A DNA stretch of 64,000 nucleotides from Primula veris (GCA_963682055.1 OY821750.1:27474402-27538401); one strand, 5' to 3'. Numbered from the stretch's first letter, positions 1-13,149 are shown. Program-made: numbers and translations. Notes: generated from the letters alone by a model not told the origin.

Positions 1-550
1 GACCCTAACACACCCCTAGATGGATTTATAATGGGATCTCGCGAACTTATAGTATTTAATTGTTGTTTAGGTTAATTTCGTTCAATCCAGTTGATGGAGC
101 TTTCTTATAGACAAATATTTGTTTCAATTATTTAATGATTACTTATATTTTGATTAATATGTGAAGTTTATGATTTTATGTTTTCCGATATTGTACAAAA
201 GTGGTCTTGTGTTATGGTGTATTCCACTTAAATTTAGCTAATATTTGGCTAAATAAATGCCTTCAAAAATTGAATTAAGGCGGTTTAAATGTATCTTTTA
301 AGGCGTTTTTGGTGTAACTAATTCAAATTTTTGGGTCCTTTTTGCGGCGGTTATTAACCGCTTTAAATATGATCAAAACCGTCTTAGACTTTTTGAGGCG
401 CTTTATTACCGCCTTAGAAGCTTTTGCAACCCTTACAAATAAGACTCTTTTACTTTCGCTACGAAAAACGCCTTAAAAGGTATTAAATGTGGTTTCATTG
501 TTTTTTAAGACGGTTTTAAACCGCCTCAAAAGATGATATTTGGTGTAGTG
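1..550. mobile_element. terminal part of a CACTA (En/Spm) transposon
   Basis: The stretch ends at 550 in GGTGTAGTG, which on the minus strand reads CACTACACC, the terminal signature of CACTA transposons. From about 275 to 535 there are many short subterminal motifs in both orientations (AAGGCGGTT, GCGGCGG, AACCGCC, GGCGTTTTT). Such motifs are typical of the transposase-binding subterminal regions of this superfamily. The other end lies to the left of the window. No transposase reading frame is visible, so this is only an end or a non-autonomous copy. The 3-bp target duplication cannot be checked. Confidence 0.75.
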
Positions 551-2514
551 CGTTACAGATCTTCCTATCATCATAGCAGCAACACCACCACCACCCCGAA
601 ACCCAACTCTATGAAGAACTTCATGAAGACCAATCAATACTTTTTTATTGTAATTTTTTCTTTTGTAGTATCTCATGAATTATGTAATCTTTACTTTTGT
701 ATCCTAGTTAATTTAATCATAACTCTTTTTTTTTAAAAAAAATATTGGTTAATTTTCTTTATATTCTAACATTAAGTCATAATATTAGTTCATTCCAAGA
801 TTAATTATGGTCATTCAATGCATTGTATATTTTCAATGATCCTATAATTAATATATCTATATTCCAATAACAATTGCAATTAATATTATAAATATATGTT
901 AGAATTACATAGTAAATACAACCATTCACTTATGCCCACATGGCATAGGTTAGCATTTACCTTTTTAATTTTAATATTTAGTTGAATTAATTTACATGTT
1001 GATATGTTATTTATTAGCCAACCACTAAACATATTTTTTTGGGCCGGCTCTGATGCCAGATTTTATTTTGAAACTTGTTCCAATATTTTTTTCTAAAATT
1101 ATATTCTCTTGGATAAAAAATATAAAATCTCTTAAAACTCATAGTACTCTATTCTAGTTTTATACAATTTATTATAAACTTATTCTGAAACTATTTCTAT
1201 TGGATCGAAAATATTAACTATAGTAAATCTTCTATTGTACACTATTCCAATTTCATGTCAAGTTTTATTATTTTGATATTGTTTCAAATTTTTTATTTTA
1301 ATCCTGAAAAAAATTTTTAACACACAGAAGTTGTTGCTATATAGACACTTCATATTTATTTTACTACTCTCATTTATTCAAACTTCTTCTATACAAAACT
1401 TACAAATTTAAAAAGATCTTCCATCGCATCATCCTTAACAGTATGTATAACAAAGACTACTTTCACTACGCAAGAAAAAAATAAGAGACTTAACTTTGTG
1501 TTTGTTAGTGTCGGGAGGAGACATAAACCGACCCCAAAAACTGGAAGTCTCGCAAATGGCTCAGAGCAAGAGATATTGTTCTCATGTACCAAGGGCAAGC
1601 AACAACAAAAATAATTGAAATACTCTTGAATATACATCCAAAATGTTTATAGAAGATGTCTATGAAATTTGCTAACGTCAGATAAAAATGCTTCACTACT
1701 TAGCAACGGGGGCTTTATGAAATAAGTAAAAGCCGGGAGCTCAGATGTCGGGTGATACGTCTAAAAAACTACTCTACCCATTTACAAGGTTGAATATTTT
1801 ATAAGCTCATTTACATGTCCATCTGTAGACAAAACTTTATCTCGCTGCTCATATAAATAGCACTATCACGTCACCAAAAATGGATCCAATTTGAATCATT
1901 CTCTCACTAGAAGAGTCATATACATTACATAATAAAATGTACATATAGAACTCACCGTCAATATATACATACACAAATAAATGGATAGATACATAGATAT
2001 ACATATACACAAGACATACATACAAACAAATACTATTTGGACAGATGAGCTCGACTTTGCCGAGCAATTCATTTCTCCCACTCATAAACATATACACATA
2101 CATATCACATACACATAAATGTATAAAAACAATATATACACACATATAAAGATATTAAGACATACTAAAGACGAATACGCCAACATAGGTGAAAGAGTCA
2201 GAGAGAAAAGCCGCACGCGGCCTGAGCAACCACAAAGGGAAACACTGAAATTGATTTTCGTAGCATCCCCATCACAAATACGATCATACACGAGTACCTC
2301 TAACATCTCGGTAGACCCTTCATCTTATTATCACTTCACTTTATGCCATATTCGTCGTCCGATCAAGTTCAATGTTTCGAGAGCATATGTGAATATTGCT
2401 TGAACTTCACTATCTAATCTCATAATTTCAAATAACACACTATTTATCTCCATCTAATTGTTGTATATAGTTCTATATACATCAATACATATATTTATCA
2501 AATAGTACTAGTTA
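551..2514. other. intergenic, AT-rich, no gene seen
   Basis: Short open frames on both strands have low-complexity translations and no recognisable motif. From about 1,920 to 2,145 the sequence is rich in ACATATAC-type alternating purine-pyrimidine repeats. I see nothing else that can be supported. Confidence 0.5.
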
Positions 2515-5500
2515 GTAGGGGTGGCCATTTTGTACCGATTCGTACCAACCGACCGATTTTTAAACCGAACCAAAGCAGTCGGTATCAAATTTTCGATATA
2601 CCGAAATTTCGGTTCGGCTATACCATACCGTTTTGAATAGACCGGTTCGGTTCTGATACAAAATTAATTGTACCGGTACTATACTATACCGAACCGAATT
2701 TATACTTTCATTATATAAACATGCGTATAAAATATAAATCAGTATATTAGACTATTAATATATGATCTTCCCCCATTCTCTCAATTATCTAAAATTTTAC
2801 AAACAAATTCCAATCACATATATTTCAAGCTCTGATTGAGTAAATTGGGAATCATATAACTATAAATCTTTTCATAAAATAAAAACATTGCCATGTATTT
2901 TACAAATTATTCAGACAATCTCTCTATTTTTTTTTAAAAAGATGTGATCTTTTACCAAATTCATTTTATGTGGTCAAAATTTTCCTATACATACCCATAT
3001 ATGTAAGCTTATGGGTTTTATTATCTACCACTTGTTTACTCAAATTATGAGATGCTACTGCTAGACAAATGTGAGATTTCAGATTTCATCACTTCTCTTT
3101 TTATTTCATTTAATTTTCTATTTAAATTGTTTTACTTATTCTATTGCATATTGGAAGAGCATGTTTACGTGACCCGTTTTAAGATTTAAAACTAAAATTT
3201 AGTTCGAAATTTGATTTGAGTTGAGTTGACTTGTGTGATTAGTTTTATCCTCACTACTAATATGTTTTTATTAGATAGACATGTTCTGCAACTAGTTAAA
3301 ATTTGTTATCAAAACTTTATGCATATCCACAAAAATTTGATACAGGGAAATCCATATCATTTTGTTTGTAGTACTTAAACTTGTCGCAAGAATTACGCTT
3401 CAACTTTTCCAAAAACAAGTGTTGTTGTTAATTTAGTAAAACCACACTCATCCGTTAGATTAGTTTTATAACTCAGGCCTACTATAAAATCTGTAATTTA
3501 TTTTCCGAACAAGTTTATAAATGAATTAACTTAAAGTAGATCACTCGTTAACAACTTTGTCCTCAAAACTTGAACCTTTTAATTAAACCTGCATTTGTTA
3601 ATGACTATTGTTAATAACATATTTCTGGCCTAGTAACTCTTTATTGTCAATTGGTTTGAACAAAATAATCCAATTTGAATGTTAAGAATTGAGACAGTTT
3701 ATGTTTACAGGTGAGGTTGCAACCTCAGTTGCAACCACTATTTCAACCTGCCAATACGCATGATTCTGTCCAATTCTGTCTAAGTGCATTACTTAATCTT
3801 TAAAGTATTTTATTTGAATTAAAGTATGCACGATATATTCTCATTTGTTTAAAAAGATTTAGTTTATATATATTTGAGAATATTTAGGTGATGAAGAATG
3901 GAAGTGTTGCTTAAAACATATATGAAGATTAGTTTAGAAGATATTGTTCATTGTATTGTGGAAACTAAATCTCTATTATTATGCAAAGTCTTTATCACGA
4001 AATTCAATCTATATGTTTACAAAATCTGTTATGATCTATTTAGATTGAATGATATATGTAGTTATGATTTCGATAAATTAAGATTTTATCTCTAAAAGAT
4101 ATTGTTTTATATGTTCCTTGTTTAAGCAAATAGTAACTCCTATTGTCAAGCAAGTTATTAACGGGTATTGACATGAAGATTGAGATGAATCAAATGCCAT
4201 ATTATCTCGCACAAATATGGAAAGATTGAGATCAATTAGATGAGTCCAAATCAATCAACAAGATCTTGAAAAAAGAATATTGTTTTTACTCTTTAAATAG
4301 TTAATACATTTGCTTGTAAAAAGTGTGTGTTCTAAATTATAAAAAAACTCAATTTTGAGAGAATACACAGTGAGCTTTTAAAACGAAAAACAATGGTGGG
4401 ATGCCATTGATCTTTTGAGTGACTGTTATAAGGTAGGAGCAATATAGAGATAGGCAGAAAAAAGTAGAGCGAATCTGAGAGTTTTTCAATAAGACTTAAA
4501 TCATATATTGTAAGATTTTATAATATCATTAATCTGGGTGAGTACTCCGGAGACGTAACCTAGTTGAGTGAACTCTGTTGTTAAATGTGCGTGTGAATTA
4601 ATTCAAGTACACTTAACTTTACAAGTTATGTCCATCATTATACTTAGCTTCCAACTGTGGTTCCAATTGTACTTGGAACCTGACTGCATAACAGCAACTA
4701 AAACAGCGGATAGGAATTTCACCTATCAGTTTATTTTCTTTGTTATAGAAAATAAAGTTGCGATGTTTACTTGTATAATCACTTCTACTAATTTATCCAA
4801 TAACTAGCCTTATAGTACAACAAAAAGATGGTGTTCACGCTTTTATAGTTCATTGGTTTTGATCATCGTAGGAAGTTACACAGTCACTTGTCGAGTCGGT
4901 TTTAGTTTTGTAACTTGCAATATTTTAAACTTTGTTCACTTAGAATCCAGTGGAAATGGTGTGTCTATTTGGCTTATGTTTTAAATTGAAAGTTGACGTA
5001 TCTAGTTTTCAGTTATCTCATTAGTTTTCGCTACAAGTAGTTGTTACTTAAAGCTTGTTTGGTTACTCACTTATTTCTCACCCTTAAGGTTACAAGATAG
5101 TTACTGTTATTGATTTCATAATTTTAGTACAACTGATGTATCTATTTGTATTGTATTTGTACGAGATTGCAGGCATCTTACCAAAAATTTTAAGCATTCG
5201 GTATCAAAATCGTCAGGCCAGACCAGTTTATGACGTTCGAGAATAAAAGCTGAAGAAACTTTTTTCATTCTTTGACAATCTTCATTTTAATGTTTCAAGT
5301 TACTGAAATATTGTGGTTTTTTGAGTTGTGAGTTTTTATTATTTTTGAGATTTATTTTGCTGTTGAGAAGACTTCATTGTTGGTTTTATAAGATTTTGAT
5401 TTTGAAAGTTATTGTCCTTTATCTTCGTGAGTCATTAAGTAGTTGAGTTTTTATTTTTCTGTAATTATTACAGATTTGGTATAAAACCGATACCGAACCG

Positions 5501-5625
5501 ATACCGACCGACATTGTTGGTATACCGATTTGTTTGGTTCGGTAATGGTACTAATTTTTGAAAACCAAACTAGTTCGGTACGGTATTTGTATGGGTTCAA
5601 TAAGGTCGGTACTTGACCATAATGT
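2515..5625. mobile_element. possible decayed hAT-like element
   Basis: The left end begins with TAGGGGTGGCC and runs into clustered CCGAACCGAA / TACCGGTAC motifs (2,540-2,700). The right end, 5,470-5,620, carries the matching inverted motifs (ACCGATACCGAACC, GGTTCGGTA). This design, GGGGTGGC termini with repeated GGTTCGG motifs inside, is common in plant hAT elements. The far right terminus and an 8-bp target duplication could not be identified, and no transposase frame remains. The limits are approximate, and the two motif clusters could be independent short elements. Confidence 0.35.
3705..4560 (+). repeat. dispersed repeat, inverted relative at 60.2-60.65 kb
   Basis: Stretches such as TTGCTTGTAAAAAGTGTGTG (4,311), a GATAGGCAG block (4,451) and GAGAGTTTTTCAATAAG (4,477) recur in the same order, in reverse complement, between about 60,640 and 60,430. 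A GGTTGCAAC motif pair lies beyond the block at both places (about 3,713 and 60,260). It is probably a decayed copy of a mobile element present twice in the window. The class is not known. Confidence 0.45.
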
Positions 5626-7906
5626 CAATCCATAATTATTTATTTCAAATAACTTTCATATTTTAGTGCAATTTCATGAACCCCTAACATGTTCTTAGCT
5701 ATTTAAGTTACAAGATGCTAAGTGAGTAGTCGTAATCACAATATCTTCCTAAAATAACCAGAATTGCCCTTATGAACCTTTATGCTTTATCATCGGGACA
5801 TATGGACATATATATATTAAGACTTATGTTGGAAGTTTTGAGATCAGGGATAAAATAAATTACGATGTTGTCTATAAACGCGTGAAGAGTGAGATCAGTT
5901 GCAAATTAGGTCCATATAATAACAACACCAAACTCAACAAGAAACAATTCTATGACAGTATCAACTCTAGGTTTATAGTTTTAGGAGGATCTATTACCTA
6001 ACCGAAACATGATCACTCTGATAAATTATAGTATTGTAACTTCCGAAGAGTAATAATATTAGTCTACTTTAACACGCATAAATTTTCTCTACTAAGAAAA
6101 TAATATTATGTGCATATATATATCCACAAATGCACGTATTATAAGAAAGATCGTGCAAAACAGACCAGTTTTTTTGCATAACCTACACAGTTTTTGGAAG
6201 TTAATTGCAAGTTTACATAGTTTACAGACTATTTGCAAACTACCAATAGTTTTTGGAGTTATTTGCAGTTTACAGTACTATTTAAACCAGGAGAGAAATT
6301 AAATAAGTGAATAACTTTAAGATAAAATTTTAATTTATCTAACTTTTATTTCCAACCTGTTTTGTGCGCTCTCTCCCTGTCTGACTGGTAAAAATTCCCA
6401 CTTAAATTTAATCATTGCACGTGTTTATTATTAATCTAAATTGTATTAGTATTATTCCATTTGTAACGTTATAACAATAACTAATTGATTAGCAAAATTG
6501 AACCCAGGTTAATGCCAATTTGGGTTTGAGAGAGTTTTAATCTTAGTTGGATAATTTTTAATATCTTTTTTATTATTATGGGTTAGCTTTTTATTTTTTT
6601 AATTCATAAAGAAATGAAGGGTGCATAAATTCTAATTATTTTAAAGTTTTTTAATGATCTTATGATTGAATTACTTGCATTTAAAGCAATATATATATAG
6701 AAAAATGTTTAATCTCTTGGGGGTTTTGATATTGAGTCTCATTTACTTTGTGGGTCGGTGTAATTTTTTTATTAAGTTAAATTATTTTTAGTTTAATTGA
6801 TACTTCCACGTGCTCGATGAAATGCTGGTGAGAAGAATTGATCATTTCATTTATTTTGAGGTGTAAAAATATACTACCTTTTTAGTTGTGAAAAAATAGT
6901 GTTGGCTATAAATTAATGTTTTCCAGGTTTTAGTTACAAACTACAGAATTTTTCACAAAGTAGACAAATTATTACAGGGTTATCTGAGTTCAACTAGATT
7001 GGTTTTTGGTGTTGTGAAATTTATACTGGTTTTAGATTTATAAGCAGTACTTTTTAAGCCGGATATATTACCAAAGAGAAAATTGAGGCAATATAGTACG
7101 CATAACTTTCCCTGAATGACGAACTCTTTGCTTGTGGGTACAAGGTTTCTTATTTTTTGATAAGAATCACTTAATCTTTGTTGGTTAACATGCTTCTATA
7201 GATAAAGAAGAAGTGCTATATTATCACATATATTGTTTCTATCACAATTATGTTTAGTGATTGAGTTATGAGTTCCGATGCGTGGATAACGAGTTTTAAC
7301 TTTACGAGCCTCGAATACAAAATTTAGTTCAGTTTTGTACTTGAAGAATAGTGCTTGAACAGAGCTCTAAAAGATAAATGCTAAAATCAATCCCTGGTTT
7401 GGCTTGTTAGTGAAATGCACAGGATTGAGCTGATTCCTTAACGGAAGGATCTCAAGCACCTAGTATTTAGTTATTTTGTTCTTTACTAGACATCACTTTC
7501 CAAGTTCTGTTGTAAAAAAATTTAGTCTGCTTGTTATAATGGTATTGATATCTTCTCAATCTTGGAATAACATATGAATTGCTGAACCCAACTCTAGACA
7601 TGCCCTGTGAGGCTATGGTTATTTATGTTTTTACTTACTGCGGCAAACATTTTTTTTCAAAGCAACAACTACAAAAAAAGAAGTAATTCTTGTATGGTTT
7701 AACCAAACGAGCGATTTATTTCTTGTGTGTTGTAAAATAGAAAATTTTCAGTCTAGTTTCTGAGGTGAAAATTTTAAAACGATAAACACCTTCTAGTTCT
7801 TCGACTCTTTCATGTTCTACCAATCACCTTTTAGTTGTATACTTCTATATGTCTGCATTTCAATAAACGCATAATATATTTCTTTTGTGAATTGTGGACT
7901 TTACAG
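5626..7906 (+). other. intergenic, probably holding ALG13 promoter and 5' UTR intron
   Basis: No coding region is visible. A 3' splice site (GACTTTACAG) ends at 7,906, eleven bases before the ALG13 start codon. This suggests that the leader is spliced and that a non-coding first exon lies upstream in this stretch. Its donor could not be identified with confidence, and I see no convincing TATA box. Confidence 0.4.
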
Positions 7907-7917
7907 AGATCTACATC

Positions 7918-10272
7918 ATGGGAGATACAATTGACGGTATGGAGCCAAAAAGAATGGTTTTTGTGACTGTTGGAACAACATGCTTTGATACTCTTGTAAA
8001 AGCTGTTGACACTAAAGAAGTTAAAGAAGAGCTGCTCAAAAGAGGTTATAATGACCTAATAATCCAGATGGGACGTGGAACTTATATTCCCGATAAGGTA
8101 TTTACAGGCATTACAAGTCCTTTGCTTTGTTAGCTCGATTGCTTTTATTTATGCTAACTGTGAAAAGAACAAAGATAGCATTTAAAAGATGACATTAGCC
8201 TATCCTTATGGCTTTCATAGTCTTTAGGTTAATGCTTATAGAGAAATAGATAAAAATGGGTAACAAATTACACAAGGAGAAGTTATAGGTGAAGAGTCTT
8301 TGCATTGCGTTTTATGTATTCTAAACTTACAGACGGTATTTAAAAGAAGATAATATGATACCTTTTATAGGTTTCTTAATCTTTTATGCCTACGCTTATA
8401 GAATAGTCAATGAAAATGCATAATGGATTATAGGCAGAAGTTATAGTTGATGAGCATTTGCGTTGCTTCTCTCATTTCTGGTGAATTATGGAAAACATAA
8501 AGACGAGATTAGTTGAGTGTATTTACTGATTTGGGAGAATGTGTAAGAGGTATTTGAGATACAAATGTCGTTATTACTCCTAGATCAAAAAGTATATAGG
8601 CTGTGTATCTAAAGATTTACAAGTTATAACCAAAAGAGCTAATAAGAATGCACTCCGCATGAGGCATCTCATCATGTGATCTTCACAATATTATAAACAA
8701 TTACTTTGTGATCTTGACAGCTTGAAACCTACTAGTGACGTCATAGTAGGACTTTTCGACCTATTTTTTAACCCATACAATTCATGTTTTAAAGCCTCTC
8801 ATGCCTCCAATTTGAAGGATTTCATGGTAGGTTGGTAGTTACATTTGTCAATGAAATAAATTTAACATATGGTTTTATTCTAAAGTTAAAAATTATGCGC
8901 CGTCTAGTTAAACCTTTTGTGTTTTCAGAAGCTCTTTTATTATCTTTTAAATACATGCCTTCTAATGATTTTTTTTGTTTAGTCCAGAGGAGAATCTGGT
9001 TCTCTGTCGGTTGATTACTTCACCTTTTCATCCAGCATTGCAGACTATCTGAAATCTGCATCTCTGGTAATTAGCCATGCAGGTAAAACAGTTTGCCTTC
9101 TTGTTATTTGACTTTTTTACGTCACCAAAAGTCGATACTGATTCTGATAGCATTCACTTTCTGGAACTGCAATGACATAATTTGTACTCTTGGTCATCAA
9201 CAGACTACTCATGCTGCATTGTCTTTTCCATTGCACCCTTTCCAAAGAGTTTAATTAAGAAATTCTATGGAAACTATCTCCTAAGTTCCCATTGCCTTTC
9301 ATTTTCATCAGCTAACTGTTCTCTTCTTAGTAGCTTGTTTATTTATTTGGTTTGTTTTGAACATGACCAGTAACTTGTTTGTAATAACTTAATTGAGTTT
9401 ATTGTCTTCACAGCTAGAAAGTTATCCACCATCACATAAAAAAATTGAATTGAAAAACAAAGAATCTCTTTTCAAATTTCAGTAATGTTAAGGAGGGAGT
9501 TGTTTGGGAATTGCAGAATTTTCCTTTTGTACTGTTTGTGTGTCGATCAAGTCAGTTTCAAGTAGTAATTCTCTGTTTATATGTTCAAAGAAAAGGGTTT
9601 TGCTATTCCCACAACATGGGCACCCTACATTTACGAGGGGAGAGGACAAAATCGTAATGGCTGATATACCCATGCTTCACAGTGTTGTGGCGATGTAATG
9701 CTCGATGTAGTGTGAGTCTCATTTTCGGAAAGAAAATTAGCACAATAATAATTAATGTTAAAGATCTCATTAGTCTCGGGTAGGTGGAAGGTGTGGTTTG
9801 GCATATACTAGTGATTTTCATTCTAAAATCACAGAGGTTCAAGTTTTACCTGGCACATTTCCTCGATCTGTTACATTTTTTTTCATTTAGTCACAAAAGC
9901 AAGCACTAACCTTGAACCAAAAGATCATTTTCTTCAAAAATAACCATATTTCCCATGTTTCATTCCTCAAAAGTCAAAACCTTTATATTCTTTATTATTT
10001 TGTGATCTACTGCAGGGTCTGGAAGCATATTTGAGACTCTAAAGTTACTCAAACCTCTTATCGTAGTGGTAAACGAAGATTTGATGGACAATCATCAGAG
10101 TGAGCTAGCAGATGAATTAGCCGATAGAAAACATTTGTTCTGTTCTCGCCCACAGCAACTCTACCAAACCATACGTACAATGGATTTAACATCTCTTGTT
10201 CCATATCCATCTGCTGATGCTAGGCCAGTTGCAAAGCTCATAAACACATTTCTAGGGTTTCCCCAAGATTAG
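7918..10272 (+). CDS. ALG13: UDP-N-acetylglucosamine transferase subunit ALG13 homologue, 3 exons
   Basis: Exons 7,918-8,097, 8,983-9,082 and 10,016-10,272 join in phase into 178 codons plus TAG; all splice sites are GT-AG. The ATG at 7,918 was chosen because it is the first in-frame ATG after a likely leader splice acceptor. The protein is the short ALG13 type, with one GT28 C-terminal domain and no membrane segment. N-terminal VFVTVGTTCFDTLV (14-27), DYFTFSSSIADYL (71-83), the nucleotide-sugar loop SHAGSGS (91-97) and LIVVVNEDLMDNHQ are all present. In the family, ALG13 is the cytosolic catalytic subunit that docks on membrane-bound ALG14. Together they add the second GlcNAc to dolichol-PP-GlcNAc on the cytosolic face of the ER, an early step of N-glycosylation. 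The copy looks intact; intron 1 holds a tandem duplication. Confidence 0.93.
8181..8475 (+). repeat. imperfect tandem duplication in ALG13 intron 1
   Basis: Two units, 8,181-8,338 and 8,339-8,475, share order and many words: TTTAAAAGA at the start, ACGCTTATAGA / ATGCTTATAGA, AGAAGTTATAG, and TTTGCATTGCG / TTTGCGTTGCT at the end. The period is about 158 bp with visible divergence. It lies wholly inside the intron and does not touch the splice sites. Confidence 0.6.
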
Positions 10273-10489
10273 TCATAGTATGATTTTTAACAATTTTCTC
10301 TTTCTAATAGTGAGACTAACAGAAATACATATCTTCATGTTGTTACAATCTCAAGCTTATATTCAAAATTTTGAGGTGGTTTCCAAGGTCTTTCTTTTTT
10401 CTTTTGCGTAACGGTGAAATTAACAAAATATATATCTTCATGTTATTAGATGGATTAGGTAGGTCTGCTAAAAAGATGTGGATACGGTG

Positions 10490-10949
10490 CATAGTTGCAG
10501 GAATCTCCTAAACCTTAGGCGCTCCCGTACCGGAAGCTCGATTCCGCGCTTCCGTCATCGGAAGCTTCTCCCGGTAACTAAAAAAAAAGAAGAAAAGAGA
10601 GGCTGGGATATAGTTTTTAAGTTATAATAAAAACTTATCCAATATCTAAAATGTTACAATAATATTTGTATTAAGTAGCATACATGATCCCAATGAAATA
10701 TTAGCGGGTCTATAGCAAGTTTAAATTTCTTAATTATTCAAAAATTGACTTTATTTTTAATGGTCACAAAGAACTCCCAAAAGATTAATAATCCTAAAAT
10801 TAATTTACAAGAAACATAAAAAAGAAAATACCCAACTATATTATATATTATATATTTTTTTATTAGACGCTTCGGATGACGCTTCTCCCTTTTAATCCTC
10901 CGCTTCCCCGCACCCGCTTCCGCTTCTGCTCCCGCTTCGTGCAACTATG
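10490..10949. mobile_element. hAT-type MITE, 460 bp, with 8-bp target duplication
   Basis: The element starts with CATAGTTGCA and ends with TGCAACTATG, a perfect 10-bp inverted repeat. It is flanked on both sides by ATACGGTG (10,482-10,489 and 10,950-10,957), the 8-bp duplication expected of hAT transposition. The subterminal regions are rich in GGAAGC / GCTTCC motifs in both orientations. There is no coding capacity. It lies about 220 bp downstream of the ALG13 stop codon, so it may fall within or near its 3' end. Confidence 0.85.
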
Positions 10950-11336
10950 ATACGGTGTCTGTTTTGTTGGCTGGCTTAAAGATTTAGGCTACTTTGCTGC
11001 AACGTCTTGTTTGTTTCATAGACAGATTGTAAGCTGGGTGAACCCAATTTTTGAAGTCATTGTCAAATTGGCTTAGCTAGTTTACTTTTAAAGTTTCTGC
11101 CAAACAGGTTTCTAGTTGAAGATTATGTACCCAGTTTATTTGAGGAATGGATTCTTCTGAATATGAAAAACACATGTACTAATATTTTCTCCAAATTTTG
11201 ATAGGTGTGACATTATTATCAATGTCACCGTATCACAAATACCTGTTTTTCACAAGTAATCAAAGCCTATATTTTGATTACATAACTCTGAGGTGTTCAG
11301 GTCCAGGCCAAATCTTTTAAGATGTAGGAGTAAATT

Positions 11337-11525
11337 GAGGCTGGATTTTTCGACTCCAAACAATCCGTTTTAACACAAAAACCGTAAATCAGAATTACAA
11401 ACCGTAATTCTGAATTACGGTTTAGTTTTTTATTTTTTATTTCACAAAAAAATTAAAAAAAGAAGAAGGTAAAATTACGGTTTTTGCGTGAATTTTTTTT
11501 TTTTTTAGTCAGAAAAATCCAGCCT
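11337..11525. mobile_element. Mutator-type MITE, 189 bp
   Basis: Near-perfect inverted ends (AGGCTGGATTTTTCGACT against AGTCAGAAAAATCCAGCCT) are flanked by the direct repeat GGAGTAAATT at 11,327-11,336 and 11,526-11,535. A 9-10 bp duplication points to the Mutator superfamily. The interior is mostly an ACCGTAATT palindrome and poly-A/T. No coding potential. Confidence 0.75.
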
Positions 11526-11535
11526 GGAGTAAATT

Positions 11536-12790
11536 AGTTTTGTAATTTAGTGAATATCAAATGCACGGTGTTGGATTATTGTGTTGAATCTTGTATAGTG
11601 GGAGGCAATAAGCTCTATCATCCATCGCAGATTAACTTTAATCTCAATTCTAGTTTGAAGTGTAAAACATTTTCTGTGCAAAAGTATATAACGGAAACAT
11701 ATACTGAAAGATTAAACGCTTCGCAGATTCTTTTTGTAATGGTCGTGAGCTTAACCAAGGGCAGCTAATAATTTCATCTTGACTCTAGGGGAAGCTCATG
11801 TTTACTGTTTAGTTAGGAATTTGGTTTGTTCTTTGCTTTTGAAGGTAAGCAATCATATACACCATAAGGTTTGGATTGGATGAACAGAATTAGTGGACTT
11901 ATTAATATGGACTTTCTCATCGTTACAGAGTAGTACACTACATATGTTTCTTTTCTAATTTAGAAGAAGTAGTACATATATTTACATTTTAACTACAATA
12001 AACATATCAAAGATGTTACAAACAAATATCTTTTCTAGAAAAGGAACAAAGTCATGAAAATGATCTACACTTGCGCCTTCTTTGCTGCATCATTTGAAGA
12101 GCGTTATTAGACTAGCTAGCAATCTCGTAACTTATAAATGATGTGCTCGAATACGTAAATTTACGTACTATTACTCCCGACCAGACCAGAAATGATGATG
12201 TTTACGTGTTTTTCTATTACCTCAATAGGACATGTTAAATTCGTCAAGTGTCTTCTGAATTATTTACCCACTCCTCTCTTTAAAAATTCATTCATATCCC
12301 GGTGCGATTGCCAATCCCGTTACCCAAATAAGACTAAGAGCGCTTTTGACATCGCCTTTTTTCTCCAATGCTACAGAAAAATATATAGCGATTGACACCA
12401 CCTTAAAGTTTTATTTTTCTACTTATACGTGACTTGCTACTTTTTATTACTGACAAATCATTTCTTAGTTATTTTTACTTGTAAATTACCGTAAATATAC
12501 TAACATATTATTTTATTATAAATAGAGTTTTTTGGTAAATTTTACGTAAAAGAACTGAAAAAGTCCTCAAATTACTTTTTTGTTTGTTTTAAACCTTTTG
12601 TAGTAGACTTTATTTTTGACAGAAATGAAAAAAAAAAAAAAAAACTAAGATCTTTAAAAGCTAATAAAAGAACTAACAAACCAAAAACCCGTAATTTTGT
12701 TTATTAACAAAATAGCTTAAAAAACCAATGGAAAAAAGTCAGTTGACAAACAATGACAAGTAGGATATAGAAGTCGTTACGCGTTTCTCG
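11536..12790. other. intergenic, no gene seen
   Basis: AT-rich sequence with short open frames that have no recognisable motif. I find no feature here that I can support. Confidence 0.4.
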
Positions 12791-12794
12791 CGGT

Positions 12795-13140
12795 TTTACT
12801 TCTGAGGAACCGACTAGCCGACTAATCGTCGACTAGTCACCGATTAATCGGTGGTGATTTTTTTTAATATTTAAAGTATTTAAATAGCTTTTAAGGTAGA
12901 CCTGACTAATCACCGACTAATTACCGACGCTGACTAATCTGATAAGTCACCGACTAATTCAACTAATATCATAATATGTCTCCGACTAACTCATTTTATC
13001 CGACTAATCCGACTAATCAATGCGTTGGCCACCAATGACTTGTCCACCGACTAATCTAGTCTGACTAGTATTAACCGAATCGGATGGGGAACACTAACGA
13101 CTAGTCGTCAACTAATCGACCGACTAATCTGACTTTTAGA
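12795..13140. repeat. degenerate CCGACTAAT repeat cluster
   Basis: The motif CCGACTAAT and variants (CGACTAGT, ACCGACTAA, GACTAATCTG) occur some fifteen or more times at irregular spacing. Inverted versions occur near both ends, for example CACCGATTAATCGGTGG at 12,839. Dense degenerate motifs of this kind are known from subterminal regions of hAT-like elements. Clear termini and a target duplication were not found, so only the repeat itself is claimed. Confidence 0.55.
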
Positions 13141-13149
13141 ATACTGCAA

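Noticed and set aside
9182..9373. Open frames in ALG13 intron 2 (9,182-9,842, both strands)
   Set aside because: They lie between well-supported exons, have no motifs, and overlap each other on opposite strands.
9740..9860. tRNA-like stretch in ALG13 intron 2 with a GGTTCAAG box and a hairpin
   Set aside because: No acceptor stem pairs and the anticodon loop has the wrong size. At most a decayed SINE; not supported.
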